DNA of 64,000 nucleotides from Megaustenia siamemsis (GCA_032433765.1 JAVIAB010000101.1:58436092-58500091); one strand, 5' to 3'. Shown: positions 13,295 through 25,108, counted from the first letter of the stretch. A program made the numbers and translations. The notes: a model not told the origin generated them from the letters alone.

Positions 13295-13960
13295 GCAGAC
13301 TTCTTCTTTTACCTTTTTAGCTCCCTGTGTAGCATAGGTCTTCAACAAACACTTTCCATGTCGATCTGTTTTTTGCCATTCTTTTAAGATCATTCCATGT
13401 TTTCCCCATTATCTTCGACTCTGCTTCTATCTGTCTTCTCCAAGAACTCCTTGGTCTTTCTCTTTGTCTTTTCCCCCTGGGGATTCCAAAAAAAGACCTG
13501 TTGTGTAATACTCTCAGTTGGCTTCCGCAGTGTGTGTCCTATCCAGCACCATCGTCTTCGCTGCATCTCTTTATACACTGGTATTTGACTGGTACATTCC
13601 CATAATTCTATGTTAGTGATTTTGTCCTGCCATTTCCATCATTTTATTCTGCGTAAGCATCCATTAATGAAATTATGTATCTTCATGATTGTCAATTTAG
13701 TTGTTCTCCGTGTTTCACAGCCATATAATAGGACCGACTTAACATTTGAGTTGAAAATTTTAATTTTTTGTATTTAAACTAATTTCTTTGGATTTCAATA
13801 TGTTTCCCAGTGCAATGAAAGCTCCTCTTGCTTTTGATATCCTTATTTTTGTATCATTTTCTGTTCTTCCTTCTTTATCTATATTACAACCACAGACATA
13901 TGTGAGATTGTACTTCTAGTATAGGTATTTCTCCAAATTTTATTTAGGCCGCATACAATG
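13295..13960 (-). mobile_element. LINE 3' fragment (RTE-like, distinct family)
   Basis: On the minus strand the open frame 13390-13578 carries a LINE C-terminal module: RRRWCWIGHTLRKP, then a WNPQG segment and a basic run. This matches the post-RT region of RTE-like polyproteins. Further 5' (13580-13760 on the plus strand) the minus strand continues with sequence fitting the thumb region (a YGCET-like segment from the ATATAATAGG area). Indels and stops are present. It differs from RTE-A to RTE-D in the WIGHTLRK segment. Confidence 0.65.
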
Positions 13961-13979
13961 AACGTCATATTCTTGTCCA

Positions 13980-14035
13980 CCTTTACCAAGGACTGATTCA
14001 CGATTGTACAAAAAAGTTACGACGGTGGTTTTCTG
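13980..14035 (-). mobile_element. RTE-A 5' end fragment
   Basis: The plus strand here is the reverse complement of 19640-19695, the leader and start codon region of RTE-A: TTACGACGGTGGTTTTCTG matches CAGAAAACCACCGTCGTAA there. It abuts an RTE-A 3' fragment of opposite polarity at 14036. Confidence 0.75.
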
Positions 14036-14225
14036 TTGGAAACAAGTAAAAGAGTTCTTAAATGTTACGTAGATCCAGTCTTAACATTTGGATGCGAATC
14101 GTGGACAATAAGACAACATACAAGAACAACAACAGGTCAACAACAGAAATGACAAAGAACTGTATAGATCGAAAGAAGTGGAGAGACATGATCACCTACG
14201 CCAGCAGGCCCGGTACTTGATGATG
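14036..14225 (+). mobile_element. RTE-A 3' fragment with internal deletion
   Basis: The sequence matches 22205-22280 (the KRVLKCYV region), then jumps to the terminal 120 bp (22555-22645), dropping roughly 280 bp. It ends with the GGCCCGGTACTTGATGATGA terminus. It is immediately followed by duplicate copy B, the same arrangement as at the left edge of copy A. Confidence 0.8.
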
Positions 14226-16520
14226 AATATGATGATGATACCAAGAATTGATGATTGATATTGATGGTTATGGCCTTATTTCTAATGTTCAGCCATGCGC
14301 TGAGTGAAAGACTGACACCAAATATACAGTGGGGCCATGAGCATAATACTTGGATGGAGGAATGCCATATGCAGGGCGATGAGGCATCACTACGGTTATC
14401 CCACAATGGAGGGCAGGATAATAATGTAATGAGCAGGTGCCTCTCCCCGCAGTCTGTGATGATGTACAGCATCCACAACACCGCGAGTTTGGTTAGAAAA
14501 CGGACAGCAGTCTCAATCAGGCGTCGATGTCTTAATGTTTGCCATGCATTTTATTCAATGGCTCCTTGGCAAGTCCTGAGGCACTGTCGACTCAAGGTAT
14601 TGTATCCGCTTAGTCGTTTAATTGAGTCCACAAACTACGGTGTGATACACCGACCAAACCACAAATCGGCACCACATTACATAAGTCCTCTCTATAACCT
14701 ATGAACAGAAAGTCAAAAACGTGATTACTTAGCTGCCTATACAGTTATTCAATGAGAACCATATCACTGCTTTCTGCATGAGGCTGATAAATGTCACACC
14801 TTGTTTATATACGATAAAGCTCTGTCTGAAGTTCACCTGCAACACAATGTCTGCCTCTGTTTTGACAATACAATAAAACATTAACAAAATAAAGTAACAT
14901 CCTACTACATCGCTGTCAGCATCTTTCAGGTCAATTCCTGGAGCTCGGATGTCAATACCTGTATAAAAGCTCCCGTAGACATATTGAACAAAGCATCATT
15001 TACCCAAATCTCTATGTTTGGGCAGTACTCTCAGAGTAGGAGATACGATATGTTGCAGCACTAACTAGTAGGCTATATTCCAGACAAATATCTCTTACAA
15101 AGCCTTGCCCTCCTTATTTGTCATGATGTTAGCATGATAATCTTGCATTTTATTTGGTCTTTGTCAGCAAATTCACATTAATTACATTCTATACAAAACG
15201 AACAAAACAAATGATTACACTTTTAGTCTCCTTGTGGTAGTAACATAATGGCAACATGACAACACTTTTTTCATGACCAAGAAATTGTAGACTTCATCAC
15301 AAAAACTCGCCAGTTATGGAATGTTTGAGCACATAATGAACGTTTGTGACAGACATCCTTTTATAGTGACACAAGTCATGAAGGGACAGCCACGAAGGTA
15401 ATCATTTCTTGTGAACATTCATATCATTTCTTTATCATCTTACTTACTTTATACCAAAATTCAGAACTCTGAAAAGCGATGAGAGTGGTAGATATATAAT
15501 TTAGTAACATATTGATCTATCACTGTTAGCAATCCTTCAACAAAAGATGACCTAGTATAGTTACTGTTTTAATGCATTACAAACATAATATAATGTGTAC
15601 GTTAACTCCGTTTAAAAAAATGAATTCACTTTGAATTATAAATAATAACACAAAAATACTGTTTTTCGTAAGATAATTCGACGTTTGAGAAGGTGTCGTG
15701 TGAGCTGTTGTTCTTTATATTATCGACACAATATCATAACAATAGCAATAATAAAGTCAGTATCTGAATGGCGCGTGACACATTTAACACAATCAGTTAA
15801 TTCTTCCTATGCTTTTGGCCTAGATAAAATATGTGAATTGTTGTTGCAAATGTATTATGACGCCATTTAGGAGTTCAATTGTTGACCCAATCCAAGGAAA
15901 CAAACTATAATAGTTTATGAAGACCTGCTAACATACACATGCATTACAATACACTTTCTACAATATAAACCGATCATTCAAGTGAAATTACGAAATTAGC
16001 GAAAGTGCAACAATGGTAACAATCTGACACTTCTATGGAGTGAACATAAATTCGAACTCTATGTGGCGTTCTCCAGTCGACCCAGCCGTAAACTCTAGCT
16101 CAATCAGTTAACAGAAGATAGCAACAGCGAGGAAATACATGATCACAATATGCGATATAGCACAGTTACATTTTATATTACTCTCGTTAGAGGTTAAATA
16201 TGTATTGGTCATTACTCTTACTTCTTGTCGTCTGTTAGAGATGAGCTCACTTCGTTACCTGTAGCTTCTATAGTTAATGTTCATGTGAGATGTTATCAGG
16301 TTGTGATTGTGCTGTCATGTTTCTCAATAAGTAATCCCAGCTTAGTGCTACACTTCTCTATATATCTGGATATTTCTTCTAAGTGACTGTTGTTCATGTC
16401 ATTGCAGACAAGTCTCACATATAGTCTTGTTTTAATCTTTACTTTATAACACATAATAGCATGCTGATACAGCTGATGCGTTTTTGTCACATGCAGTTGG
16501 GCCTTTTATTGAGATTTATT
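14130..16520 (+). repeat. Long interspersed or segmental duplicate, copy B
   Basis: This is the partner of copy A (185-4415). It lacks the LINE fragment plus 101-bp array: the junction GTCATTACTCTTACTTC near 16209 is the uninterrupted version. It also lacks the 49-bp duplication. The 149-residue frame at 14255-14704 corresponds to 399-749 of copy A but carries no recognisable domain. Confidence 0.85.
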
Positions 16521-17380
16521 TGCTAACAGCTACAGCACATGATTGGTTCACGACTTAAAGCGATGACATTACAGTCCCCAAGTATTATATTTAATTGAAA
16601 CAACAGTATAAATGACATGCATTGAAGCTGGTCTAACCAATTACAATGAATGATCAATTGAAGGTTAATGTTTTGTTTGAGTATAACCGATAACCGTTAT
16701 TTCTACATACGATTTACTTACAGGCAAAGGCGCGTCACTTAAGTGGACAGTCTATGAATACATCGACATTTAGTTTAGAAATTTATAAAATTCTAGGTAC
16801 TAACTCGTATTATTGTTTTGTCCTTTCCTTCTTCATTTTCCTTTTTCCTCTCCACATTTACCTTGTATCGTCACGGGTAGTATTCGTTATAGCATTTCCT
16901 ACCATTGAGTACATACCGAAATACAGTTAAAATTGGTTAATCAGATGATTAAGCAGAAAGATCAGCATAGGACGATTTTTTAACAAACATAACGAGAACA
17001 TCTGAAGCAAAAAACCGGTCACAAACGAGAATTAAATTAAATGAAAATTAGAAACCCTTGGACATTTAACAGCAGGGGAGGTTAAGTTAAGACAAACTAA
17101 CGATAACTATATTTTCCTTCGTGGGACTTTACTTCACTGTAAAGTCTTGAAGAAGATACACTATCCTAGTTCTTGCTGTTATTGCGGTGTCTGTGAATTT
17201 AGTGCTGGGCCAACTATTTCTTGTATAGTTCCATTTCCATTATTGCATATTATATTTTCCATTTCTTGTATGACCTCATTTTCAGTGCTGTTTCTTGTGT
17301 TTGCTATTTCTTGTTTACTCATGTTCCACTGGGAGATAGTACACAGAGAGAAAGGACAAACGATAGACCATAAAAAAAAA
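16521..17380. other. Unassigned sequence
   Basis: AT-rich DNA after duplicate copy B. A 78-residue frame (17147-17383) is hydrophobic and Cys-containing but unrecognised. Confidence 0.4.
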
Positions 17381-17384
17381 TGAT

Positions 17385-17465
17385 TCGTTAGAATGTCAGT
17401 CAGTGAACTGATGAATAGCTGTAGAGACAGAAGGTTGTGTTATACATATTCGCCTGCTCCTGAGG
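17385..17465 (+). mobile_element. Very decayed RTE-A-like 3' end
   Basis: The segment containing GATGAATAGCTGTAGAGACAG resembles the RTE-A terminal block (GATAAATAGCTGCCGAGATC at 22576), followed by a degenerate match to the CCTACGCCA terminus. Only about 80 bp can be recognised. Confidence 0.4.
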
Positions 17466-18005
17466 ACACTTTACCTGATAAATAAAACGATTCGTGTTAT
17501 CCAGTTATATCTATCATTAATTAAGAATGCTATAAACCTAAATGAAGAGCAAAGAAGGGCTCTGCTTACGCGCTACATTGAGCAGACTGTAAATAAAAAT
17601 GAAGCTGTAAGATTGATGATTAAGTGGTCTATCTCTGAGTTATTTAAGGAAGTTTGTTTGGCAAACACTTAACATGTCGCGCGACACTGCTTCTGTTCAC
17701 ATTTTGTTCCGTTTGACGACATAATCGCTCTAGCTGACAACGACTTGGAGGAAGTGGCCAGCGTTTTTCATGCCAGCTTTCAGAGTTGCCAGATTAAAGA
17801 TGAAGGTCTACGCTGCTGTTTACCATCTCTGCCGAGTACAAATAATGGCCGCTGTCAGATCTAAGCCTGAACAATCATCATGAGGCATAGCACTGCGGGC
17901 AAGCTACTGAAGATAATAACTGCGCGTTTAACTCATTTAAACTTGAATACACACATTCCTACCCACACTCGCAGGTTATAGGTATAACAAAAAAAACATG
18001 GCCCA
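17466..18005. other. Unassigned sequence
   Basis: No gene recognised. The right part may be the decayed upstream region of the RNase H LINE that follows. Confidence 0.35.
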
Positions 18006-18009
18006 ATGC

Positions 18010-19440
18010 TGCAGTCATTACCTATGACGTATTCGAAACATTCAAAAGGCGGTAGGAGACAAATGCAGCAGCGATTGATCTGGAGGATGCATAGATCAGA
18101 GTACCATTCCAGTACCTCATGCATATGTTCCTCCTATTGGCGGTGCATCCCCTCTTGACTACATGACTCGCTAGAGGTTGTTTCAGAGGTGGGTGATACT
18201 CAATTGTGATAATGTCGTCCGAACCTACCGAATCCGAAGTCCGAATCAATTTGTCCAGGTTTGTCAATGTTCACCATTGTTACCTGTTGTATTTAACGCC
18301 ACAACAATCAAGGCACAACTGGTGAATGAGAGGGAAAGAAATATGCCTTTTGTTGATGACATTCTGTTATATCGATAGGGAATAGACAGACGGGTAATCG
18401 CTTCTACACTGCAACACGAACCCGATCGCATCTCTTCCTGGTGGGGAGAATCAAGTTCTTTGGTTACTCCTAACAAAGTCCAATAACATGATTCTCCCTT
18501 AACAATGATATTAGTATGGAAACACTGGTTGTACGAATTGGGGCAGGCATTGTGACCAGGGCAGTTTGAGGACATACGTAGATGTTAAGTGTGATCGCGG
18601 TTTGTGTTTTAGGGACCATGTCGACCATGTGATAACGAAAGCTCGCGAAGGAGAAGCCCCCATAAAGTTCATGGCAGCTGCAAATATTGAACAGAGGATA
18701 ATGGCACCTCTCTTTATGGGACTAGATCTAGAACCAGTGGAAAATGTCCTAGCAATCCTCACTGTCAGTACAACGTAGATCGACAGGCTAGAGAAACTAA
18801 AATTAACGCGATGTCCATAATCCTGAGGTGTACGAAAGACACTCCTTGTGTAGCAATACAGTATCATCTTGATTGTTCAACTATGAAAGAAGGCAGGATA
18901 AAAATTGGAGAGAGCCTACCTTAAAATAAATGCAGATAAGGAGCATTCATTGCACACAATGATCAACACAGATAAAAACGACAGCTAGTAAGAGATTTAT
19001 CATGGGTGGGTCGAGTAGAAGATGTCAACAAATAGGTCTGTAGGCTTAGCAATATCAACACCGGCCATTAGTGGATCCTGGTGCATTATTCAGGGACACA
19101 TTCACATGTATTGTCACATTCAACAAAGGTGCAGGGAGCAGAATTCAGCTGTGGTCGATGCGAAGATCAACGCGTTTATCTGGCACAAAACCGACGAGGA
19201 AGATGTAATCATCTATACAGACGGATCAGTAATACGATCAAGGGAGCGCATGATTTACAGTGCGCCATACAGGCAGAACAGCCAAAGAAGACAGTAGACG
19301 TACGTTAAGACCATGAGTAGCATGACGATGGAGGCGATGGTAGTGACCAGGGAATTCAACTGGCTGGTGTCACAAGAGGCGGACAAGTGAATCTCTGATA
19401 ACATTCTTCAATAAGACACAAGTTGAAGTAACATGGATCT
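18010..19440 (+). pseudogene. RNase H-bearing LINE, decayed RT and RNase H
   Basis: Protein-level remnants appear in order on the plus strand. At about 18060-18130 a segment reads AAAIDLEDA then RVPFQYLMHMF, fitting RT motif A. At 18230-18375 there is a LLPVVFN-type motif B region and FVDDILLY, fitting motif C (FADD-like). At 18566-18778 the thumb region includes DRGLCFRDHVDHVITKA. At 19205-19235 IIYTDGSVIR is the first catalytic Asp block of RNase H, and MTMEAMVVT near 19330 fits the catalytic Glu block. Stops and frameshifts separate the pieces, so it is dead. It belongs with the copies at 42.6, 44.9, 54.7 and 56.2 kb. Confidence 0.7.
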
Positions 19441-19485
19441 TCATATTAGCCAATCTTGGATATGGAGACGGCATCCAGTGAATAA
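19440..19485 (+). mobile_element. RTE-C-like 3' end scrap
   Basis: TTAGCCAATCTTGGATATGG followed by AGACGGCA resembles the RTE-C terminal block at 34024-34055 (the ANLRCGDGT coding segment). Only about 45 bp remain, between the RNase H LINE and RTE-A. Confidence 0.45.
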
Positions 19486-19489
19486 ACAG

Positions 19490-22400
19490 TACAATCTGTG
19501 GCTGCCCTGCTGCCTTGCAGGTAAGCTCGGGAGAGTAAAAGGCTAAGGGAGGGTACCCTGACATAAAACAACCCCACTGCCTTGTGGGTGAGACTTTTTA
19601 GTCAAAGGCTAGCGGAGTCAACCGTAAACAAACCGACGGAAGACAACAGAAAACCACCGTCGTAACTTCTTTGTACAATCATGAATCGCCACAACATTAG
19701 ATATAACGACAACAACGTTAAGGGGGGTTCCCATGGAAAACCCTCGTTCGGTAGCGGATATCATGTGCTACAGGTGATACCCGATCGTCATCAAGCTACT
19801 GTAAGCAAAATAAAGATTAAACAAACTCTAAAGATAGGTACTTGGAATGTGAGAACACTCATGCAGAAGGGTAAACTAGAAAATGTCATACAAGAAATGA
19901 ATAAAATGGGCTTACAATTACTGGGACTTTGCGAAATGAGATACACCGGATCAGGGGAGATATATTCTGATAAACATAGAATAATATATTCTGGAGGTAC
20001 TGAACACCAAAGAGGAGTAGGTATCATCTTGGATGCATAAAGGGCAAGAACAGTGAATGGCTTTTACCCAATATCTGACATAGTCCTTTTAGTGAAATTG
20101 AATGGAAAGCCAATAGACATAAATCTTATACAAGTTTATGCACCAACAGCAGACAGTCTAGAAGAAACTATTGATAAATTTTACGATGAGTTAAATGAGG
20201 CACTTCATGAATGCAAACCACAAGAAAACACCATAGTTCTAGGGGATTTTAATGCAAAAGTAGGAAAGGAAAGAGTTGAGGAAGTAGTTGGTCATTATGG
20301 CTTAGGCAAGAGGAATGAAAGAGGTGAGAAACTTATTGACTGGGCAAGAACACACAACATGATGATAGGAAACACCTGGTTTAAGCAACATCCAAGACGC
20401 CTGTGGACATGGAAAAGCCCAGGGGACAACGCACGTAATCAAATTGATTATATAATGATAATCAATAGATTTAGAAACAGTCTGGTGTGTGTGAAAACTA
20501 GACCAGGGGCAGATTACAATAGTGATCATGTACCAGTTGTGGGAAAGCTTAGAGTAAAATTAAAAAGAACAAAACGAGCCTCAGTTAACATCAAGTTAAA
20601 TATAGATTTACTAAAATCAGACAAGAAGCTGCAAGACAAATATAAAATCACAATTCAGAACCCGTATAATGCAATAGAGAAGATACAAAGCCTTGATGAA
20701 CAGTGGGAAATGCTAAAAGAGTCAATGCAACAAACATCAAAAGAGTTCATACCACCAGTGAGGACAAATTCAAGGAAGTAATGGATGACAGATGATATTT
20801 TGCAGCTAATGGATACAAGAAGAAGAAATAAAGAAAATAAAGATGAGTATAAGAGGTTAAATAAAGAAATTGTAGTAAAATGTAATGAAGCAAAAGAAGC
20901 ATGGCTAAAAGAGAGATGTAAAGAAATCGAATTGCGACAAAAAGGAGATGCTAAAGCTATATACAAACAAATTGAGGAATTAACAGGAAGAAAAACGCAA
21001 TCAAAAACTGGATGTTTAAGATCAAAGGAAGGAGAACTCTTGATTGATCAAGAAAACATAAGGGAACGATGGACAGAATACATTGAGGATCTTTATAATG
21101 ATGAACGAACGGAAGTAAATATTAAGGTCAAGGGAGAAGGACCAGAAATACTAAGAGAAGAAGTGTAAGACGCCTTGCGCAATATGAAAGCAGGCAAAGC
21201 TCCTGGACCAGATAATATAACGAAAGAAGAGAATGAAGCCATGGGTGATTTTGGAATAGAAATAATAACACAAATATTGAATGATATCTACAACAACGGA
21301 TATATATCAGATGACATGCTCAAATCAATATTTATAGCCCTACCAAAGAAATCGGGGGCGATTGAATGCGATGATCATCGCACACTAAGCCTTATGAATC
21401 ATATGACTAAGATATTACTAAGAATCATCATGCGAAGAGTGCGAAACATAATCAGTCCAGAAATTAGCGATGAACAGTATGGTTTTGTTAGAGATAAAGG
21501 AACAAGCAATGCCATTTATATCATAAGATCTTTAGTAGAAAGAGCCATAGAGGTGAAAACAGATGTATACCTATGTTTCATAGATTACACCAAGGCATAT
21601 GACAAAGTAAAGCACCAAGAAATAATCAACATTTTAGAAAGCATAAACATAGACAACAAAGATCTAAGAATAATAAAGAACATGTACTGGCAACAAACAG
21701 CGGCCATAAGAACTGGAAACCAATTGGGAATGTTTCAACAAATAAAACAGGGTGTTAGACAAGGTTGTGTGATGTCACCAGATTTGTTTAATATTTATAG
21801 TGAGATTATTTTAAGATCCATAAGGGGCATGCCTGGAGTAACAATTGGAGGTCATAATATAAATAATCTAAGGTATGCTGATGATACAGTATTCATCGCT
21901 AAGAGTGAAAATGAGTTACACGAAATGTTGGACATTGTAGTGAAGGAAAGCAAAAATAAAGGACTCAGCCTTAATAGCAAAAAGACAGAGGTAATGGTAA
22001 CAACAAAGAAAAAGACATCACCTCAGTGCAAAATAAAGACAAGTGGAACAATATTAAAACAGGTAAATGAATTTAAATATTTGGAAACTTTGTTAACGTC
22101 AGACGGAAGATGTACAAAAGAGGTGAGATGTAGAATGGCTCAGGCAAAAGCAGCTTTCCAAAAAATGAGGAAAATACTATGCAATCCATATTTTACAATA
22201 GAAACAAGAAAAAGAGTTCTTAAATGTTACGTAGAGCCAGTCTTAACATACGGATGTGAATCATGGACAATAGGACAACAGACAAGAAATTCACTGGAGT
22301 CTGTAGAAATGTGGTTTTACAGAAGAATGTTGAGAATACCATGGACAGCTAAGAAGAGTAATGAAGAGGTTCTGAGAAAGGTCAAAGCAAAAAGAGAGCT

Positions 22401-22660
22401 AATTTCCAATGTTAGGAAGAAACAATCATCATTTTTTGGCCATGTAATGAGAAGAGAACAACTTGAATATATTGTAACAACTGGAAAAATTGAGGGACGA
22501 AGAGATAGAGGAAAGCAAAGAGAAAAATAACAGACAACTTGAGAGAATGGCTTGGCAGAAGGTCAACAACAGAAATGATAAATAGCTGCCGAGATCGAGT
22601 GTTGTGGAGAGACATGATCACCTACGCCACTAGGCCCGGTACTTGATGATGACCCAGTGA
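19490..22660 (+). mobile_element. RTE-A LINE, nearly full length, inactivated
   Basis: A non-LTR retrotransposon with leader, one long endonuclease/reverse transcriptase frame and a short 3' end. The leader (about 19490-19680) contains a segment also found at 13980-14035. The coding frame runs 19681 to 22645 with three in-frame TAA codons and one single-base deletion. The 3' terminus is GGCCCGGTACTTGATGATGA, shared with the copies at 1-262, 14.0-14.2, 41.8-42.3 and (minus strand) 4.65-5.66 kb. The 5' boundary is uncertain. Confidence 0.85.
19681..22645 (+). pseudogene. RTE-A endonuclease/reverse transcriptase, broken
   Basis: One reading frame covers almost the whole protein. APE-type endonuclease: GTWNVRTLM near the start, LCEMRYTG with the catalytic Glu, QVYAPTA, LGDFNAKVG, NQIDY and SDHVPVVG. 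Reverse transcriptase: [18 protein letters not shown] (motif A, 21589-21615), [11 protein letters not shown] (motif B) and RYADD (motif C, near 21874-21888). The thumb and C-terminus follow (YGCESWT, FGHVMRR). In-frame TAA codons at 20038, 20779 and 21166 split it, and a missing A at about 22527 ends the frame early at 22530; in the +1 frame the C-terminus continues to a stop near 22645. No catalytic Asp is lost. It is about 985 codons, normal for RTE-like elements, and is inactive as written. Confidence 0.85.
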
Positions 22661-22837
22661 ATGAATACACGATGATATTTTAGATTGCCTTTTAAAGTCA
22701 ATAGAAATTAGAATGCGAAGACAGCCTTGTGTACTCAACGATAAACCATAGAGTAAGTTACATAAAGGAAGGATGCAAATAACGTTTTAGGCAATAAGTG
22801 GAAGCTAAATATTTCGATGTTTGTGAATTGTTGCCAG

Positions 22838-24205
22838 CGAACTATGTCGTACACGCTGCCATCACTGAAAGTAATCGAACTATGTCGTACACGCTGCCAT
22901 CACTGAAAGTAATCGAACTATGTCGTACACGCTGCCATCACTGAAAGTAATTGAAATATGTCCTACACGGTGACCACACCTGCCACCACTGAGAGTAATC
23001 GAACTATGTCCTACACGGTGACCACAACTGCCATCAGTGAAAGTAATCGAACTATGTCCTACACGCTGACCACAACTGCCATCAGTGAAAGTAATCGAAC
23101 TATGTCCTACACGGTAACCACAACTGCCATCACTGAAAGTAATCGAACTATGTCCTACACGGTAACCACAACTGCCATCACTGAAAGTAATCGAACTATG
23201 TCCTACACGGTGACCACAACTGCCATCACTGAAAGTAATCGAACTATGTCCTACACGGTGACCACACCTGCCATCACTGAAAGTAATCGAACTATGTCCT
23301 ACACGGTAACCACAACTGCCATCACTGAAAGTAATCGAACTATGTCCTACACGGTAAGCACAACTGCCATCACTGAAAGTAGTCGAACTATGTCGTACAC
23401 GCTGACCAAAATTGCCATCAGTGAAAGTAATCGAACTATGTCGTACACGCTGACCACAATTGCCATCAGTGAAAGTAATCGAACTATGTCCTACACGCTA
23501 ACCACAATTGCCATCAGTGAAAGTAATCGAACTATGTCCTACACGGCAACCACAATTGCCATCAGTGAAAGTAATCGAACTATGTCCTACACGGTAACCA
23601 CAACTGTCATCAGTGAAAGTAATCGAACTATGTCGTACACGCTGACCACAACTGCCATCAGTGAAAGTAATCGAACTATGTCCTACACGGTAACCACAAT
23701 TGCCATCAGTGAAAGTAATCGAACTATGTCGTACACGCTGACCACAATTGCCATCAGTGAAAGTAATCGAACTATGTCGTACACGCTGACCACAACTGCC
23801 AGCAATGAAAGTAATCGATCTATGTCGTACACACTGACCACAACTGCCAGCAATGAAAGTAATCGATCTATGTCGTACACACTGACCACAATTGCCATCA
23901 GTGAAAGTAATCGATCTATGTCGTACACACTGACCACAACTGTCATCAGTGAAAGTAATCGATCTATGTCGTACACACTGACCACAACTGCCATCAATGA
24001 AAGTAATGGAACTATGTCGTACACACTGACCACAACTGCCATCAATGAAAGTAATCGATCTATGTCGTACACACTGACCACAACTGCCATCAATGAAAGT
24101 AATCGAACTATGTCGTACACACTGACCACAACTGCCATCACTGAAAGTAATCGAACTATCTCGTACACACTGACCACAACTGCCATCAATGAAAGTAATC
24201 GAATT
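22838..24205 (+). repeat. 48-bp minisatellite, about 26 copies plus three 38-bp units
   Basis: The array opens with three 38-bp units (GAACTATGTCGTACACGCTG onward) that lack ACCACAACTG, then changes to 48-bp units of GAACTATGTCCTACACGGTG plus ACCACAACTG and the shared tail CCATCACTGAAAGTAATC. Variants are clustered: CCTACACGG types on the left, GTACACACTG and AATGAAAG types on the right, as expected from local homogenisation. Confidence 0.95.
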
Positions 24206-24349
24206 GATTCAAGGTCGTGTGATTACATTAATAGTGAGAGTACAAATACGATACTTGTGAGGAAGAAGGAGCGAGAAAGGAATACAACTAATGGTCGTCA
24301 AGAGGACACCTTTGCAAATACATATTTTAGCAAACGAAAGAAGAAGTAG
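22958..24349 (+). CDS. Open frame across the 48-bp array, Ser/Thr-rich (doubtful gene)
   Basis: A 463-residue frame reads through about 26 units of 16 residues (MSYTVTTTAITESNRT type), then leaves the array for a unique basic tail of about 48 residues ending FSKRKKK. Ser and Thr make up a large share of each unit, so a translated product would be mucin-like. No signal peptide precedes the repeats, the first Met is inside the array, and the upstream 38-bp units are out of phase. A long minus-strand frame is also open, which suggests the openness is a by-product of a 48-bp period. I list it because it is the longest non-transposon frame here. Confidence 0.15.
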   Translation: MSYTVTTPATTESNRTMSYTVTTTAISESNRTMSYTLTTTAISESNRTMSYTVTTTAITESNRTMSYTVTTTAITESNRTMSYTVTTTAITESNRTMSYTVTTPAITESNRTMSYTVTTTAITESNRTMSYTVSTTAITESSRTMSYTLTKIAISESNRTMSYTLTTIAISESNRTMSYTLTTIAISESNRTMSYTATTIAISESNRTMSYTVTTTVISESNRTMSYTLTTTAISESNRTMSYTVTTIAISESNRTMSYTLTTIAISESNRTMSYTLTTTASNESNRSMSYTLTTTASNESNRSMSYTLTTIAISESNRSMSYTLTTTVISESNRSMSYTLTTTAINESNGTMSYTLTTTAINESNRSMSYTLTTTAINESNRTMSYTLTTTAITESNRTISYTLTTTAINESNRIDSRSCDYINSESTNTILVRKKERERNTTNGRQEDTFANTYFSKRKKK

Positions 24350-24439
24350 AAATATTCAACATTTTATGTAAACTATCCGATCCGACTATCCGATTATTTT
24401 CATCCATAAAGTCTGTTTTATTGTAAACTATATTTTCAT

Positions 24440-25108
24440 TTAAACAGAAGTATTGGTTATATCGAACAAACAATCATCACCATCATGCAGCATACAAATA
24501 AACGAGACAAATCTGAAACAAGTGCAACGCTTCAAATACTTGGGCACAATAATAACATCAAGTGGGAGATGCACCACAGAAATAAAAAAGCAGAATAGCT
24601 CAGGCCAAAATAGCATTTTAGAAAATGAAAAATACCTTATGCAACAAATCTATGTCAATAAAAATGAGAAAGAGAGTTCATCGGTGCTATATAGAACCAA
24701 TTCTGACCTATGGAAGCCAATCATGGAAAATAGACAAATAAATGAAAAGACGATTGGAGGCCACAGAGATGGGATTTCTCAGAAGAATGTTCAAAGTTCC
24801 CCGGACAGCTAAAAAAAAAAGACCAATGAGGAAGTTCTCAAAGAGGTCAACACAAAAAGGGAGCTCTTAAAAAACATCAGAAAGAAGCAATCAACATTTT
24901 TCGGGCACATCATGAGAAGAGGAAAGTAGGAATACTTGGTTAAAACTGGCAAAATAAAAGGAAAGTGAAATCGCGGACGACAAAGAGAGAAAATGCTGGA
25001 GAGTTTGGTGTCATGGCATGGAAAACAGTCAACAACAGAACTGATAAGATGCACTGTAGATAGAAGATTGTGGAGGGACATGATCGCCAACGCCAACCGG
25101 TATGGCAC
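24440..25108 (+). mobile_element. RTE-B LINE, 5'-truncated
   Basis: The 24453-24812 frame contains QVQRFKYLGTIITSSGRCTTEIKK, the post-RT segment of an RTE-like protein, and the DNA then continues through the thumb region, a GHIMRR-type block and the terminal GGAGGGACATGATCGCCAAC with CGGTATGGCACATGATGAT. The terminus separates RTE-B (RYGT-type end) from RTE-A (RPGT-type end). Indels disrupt the frame. Confidence 0.75.

Noticed and set aside
20038..21168. Three in-frame TAA codons in RTE-A might indicate a variant genetic code.
   Set aside because: The RTE-D ORF is closed by normal stops and has none inside, RTE-A relatives also carry frameshifts, and the rest of the window looks metazoan. 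Simple nonsense mutations explain it.
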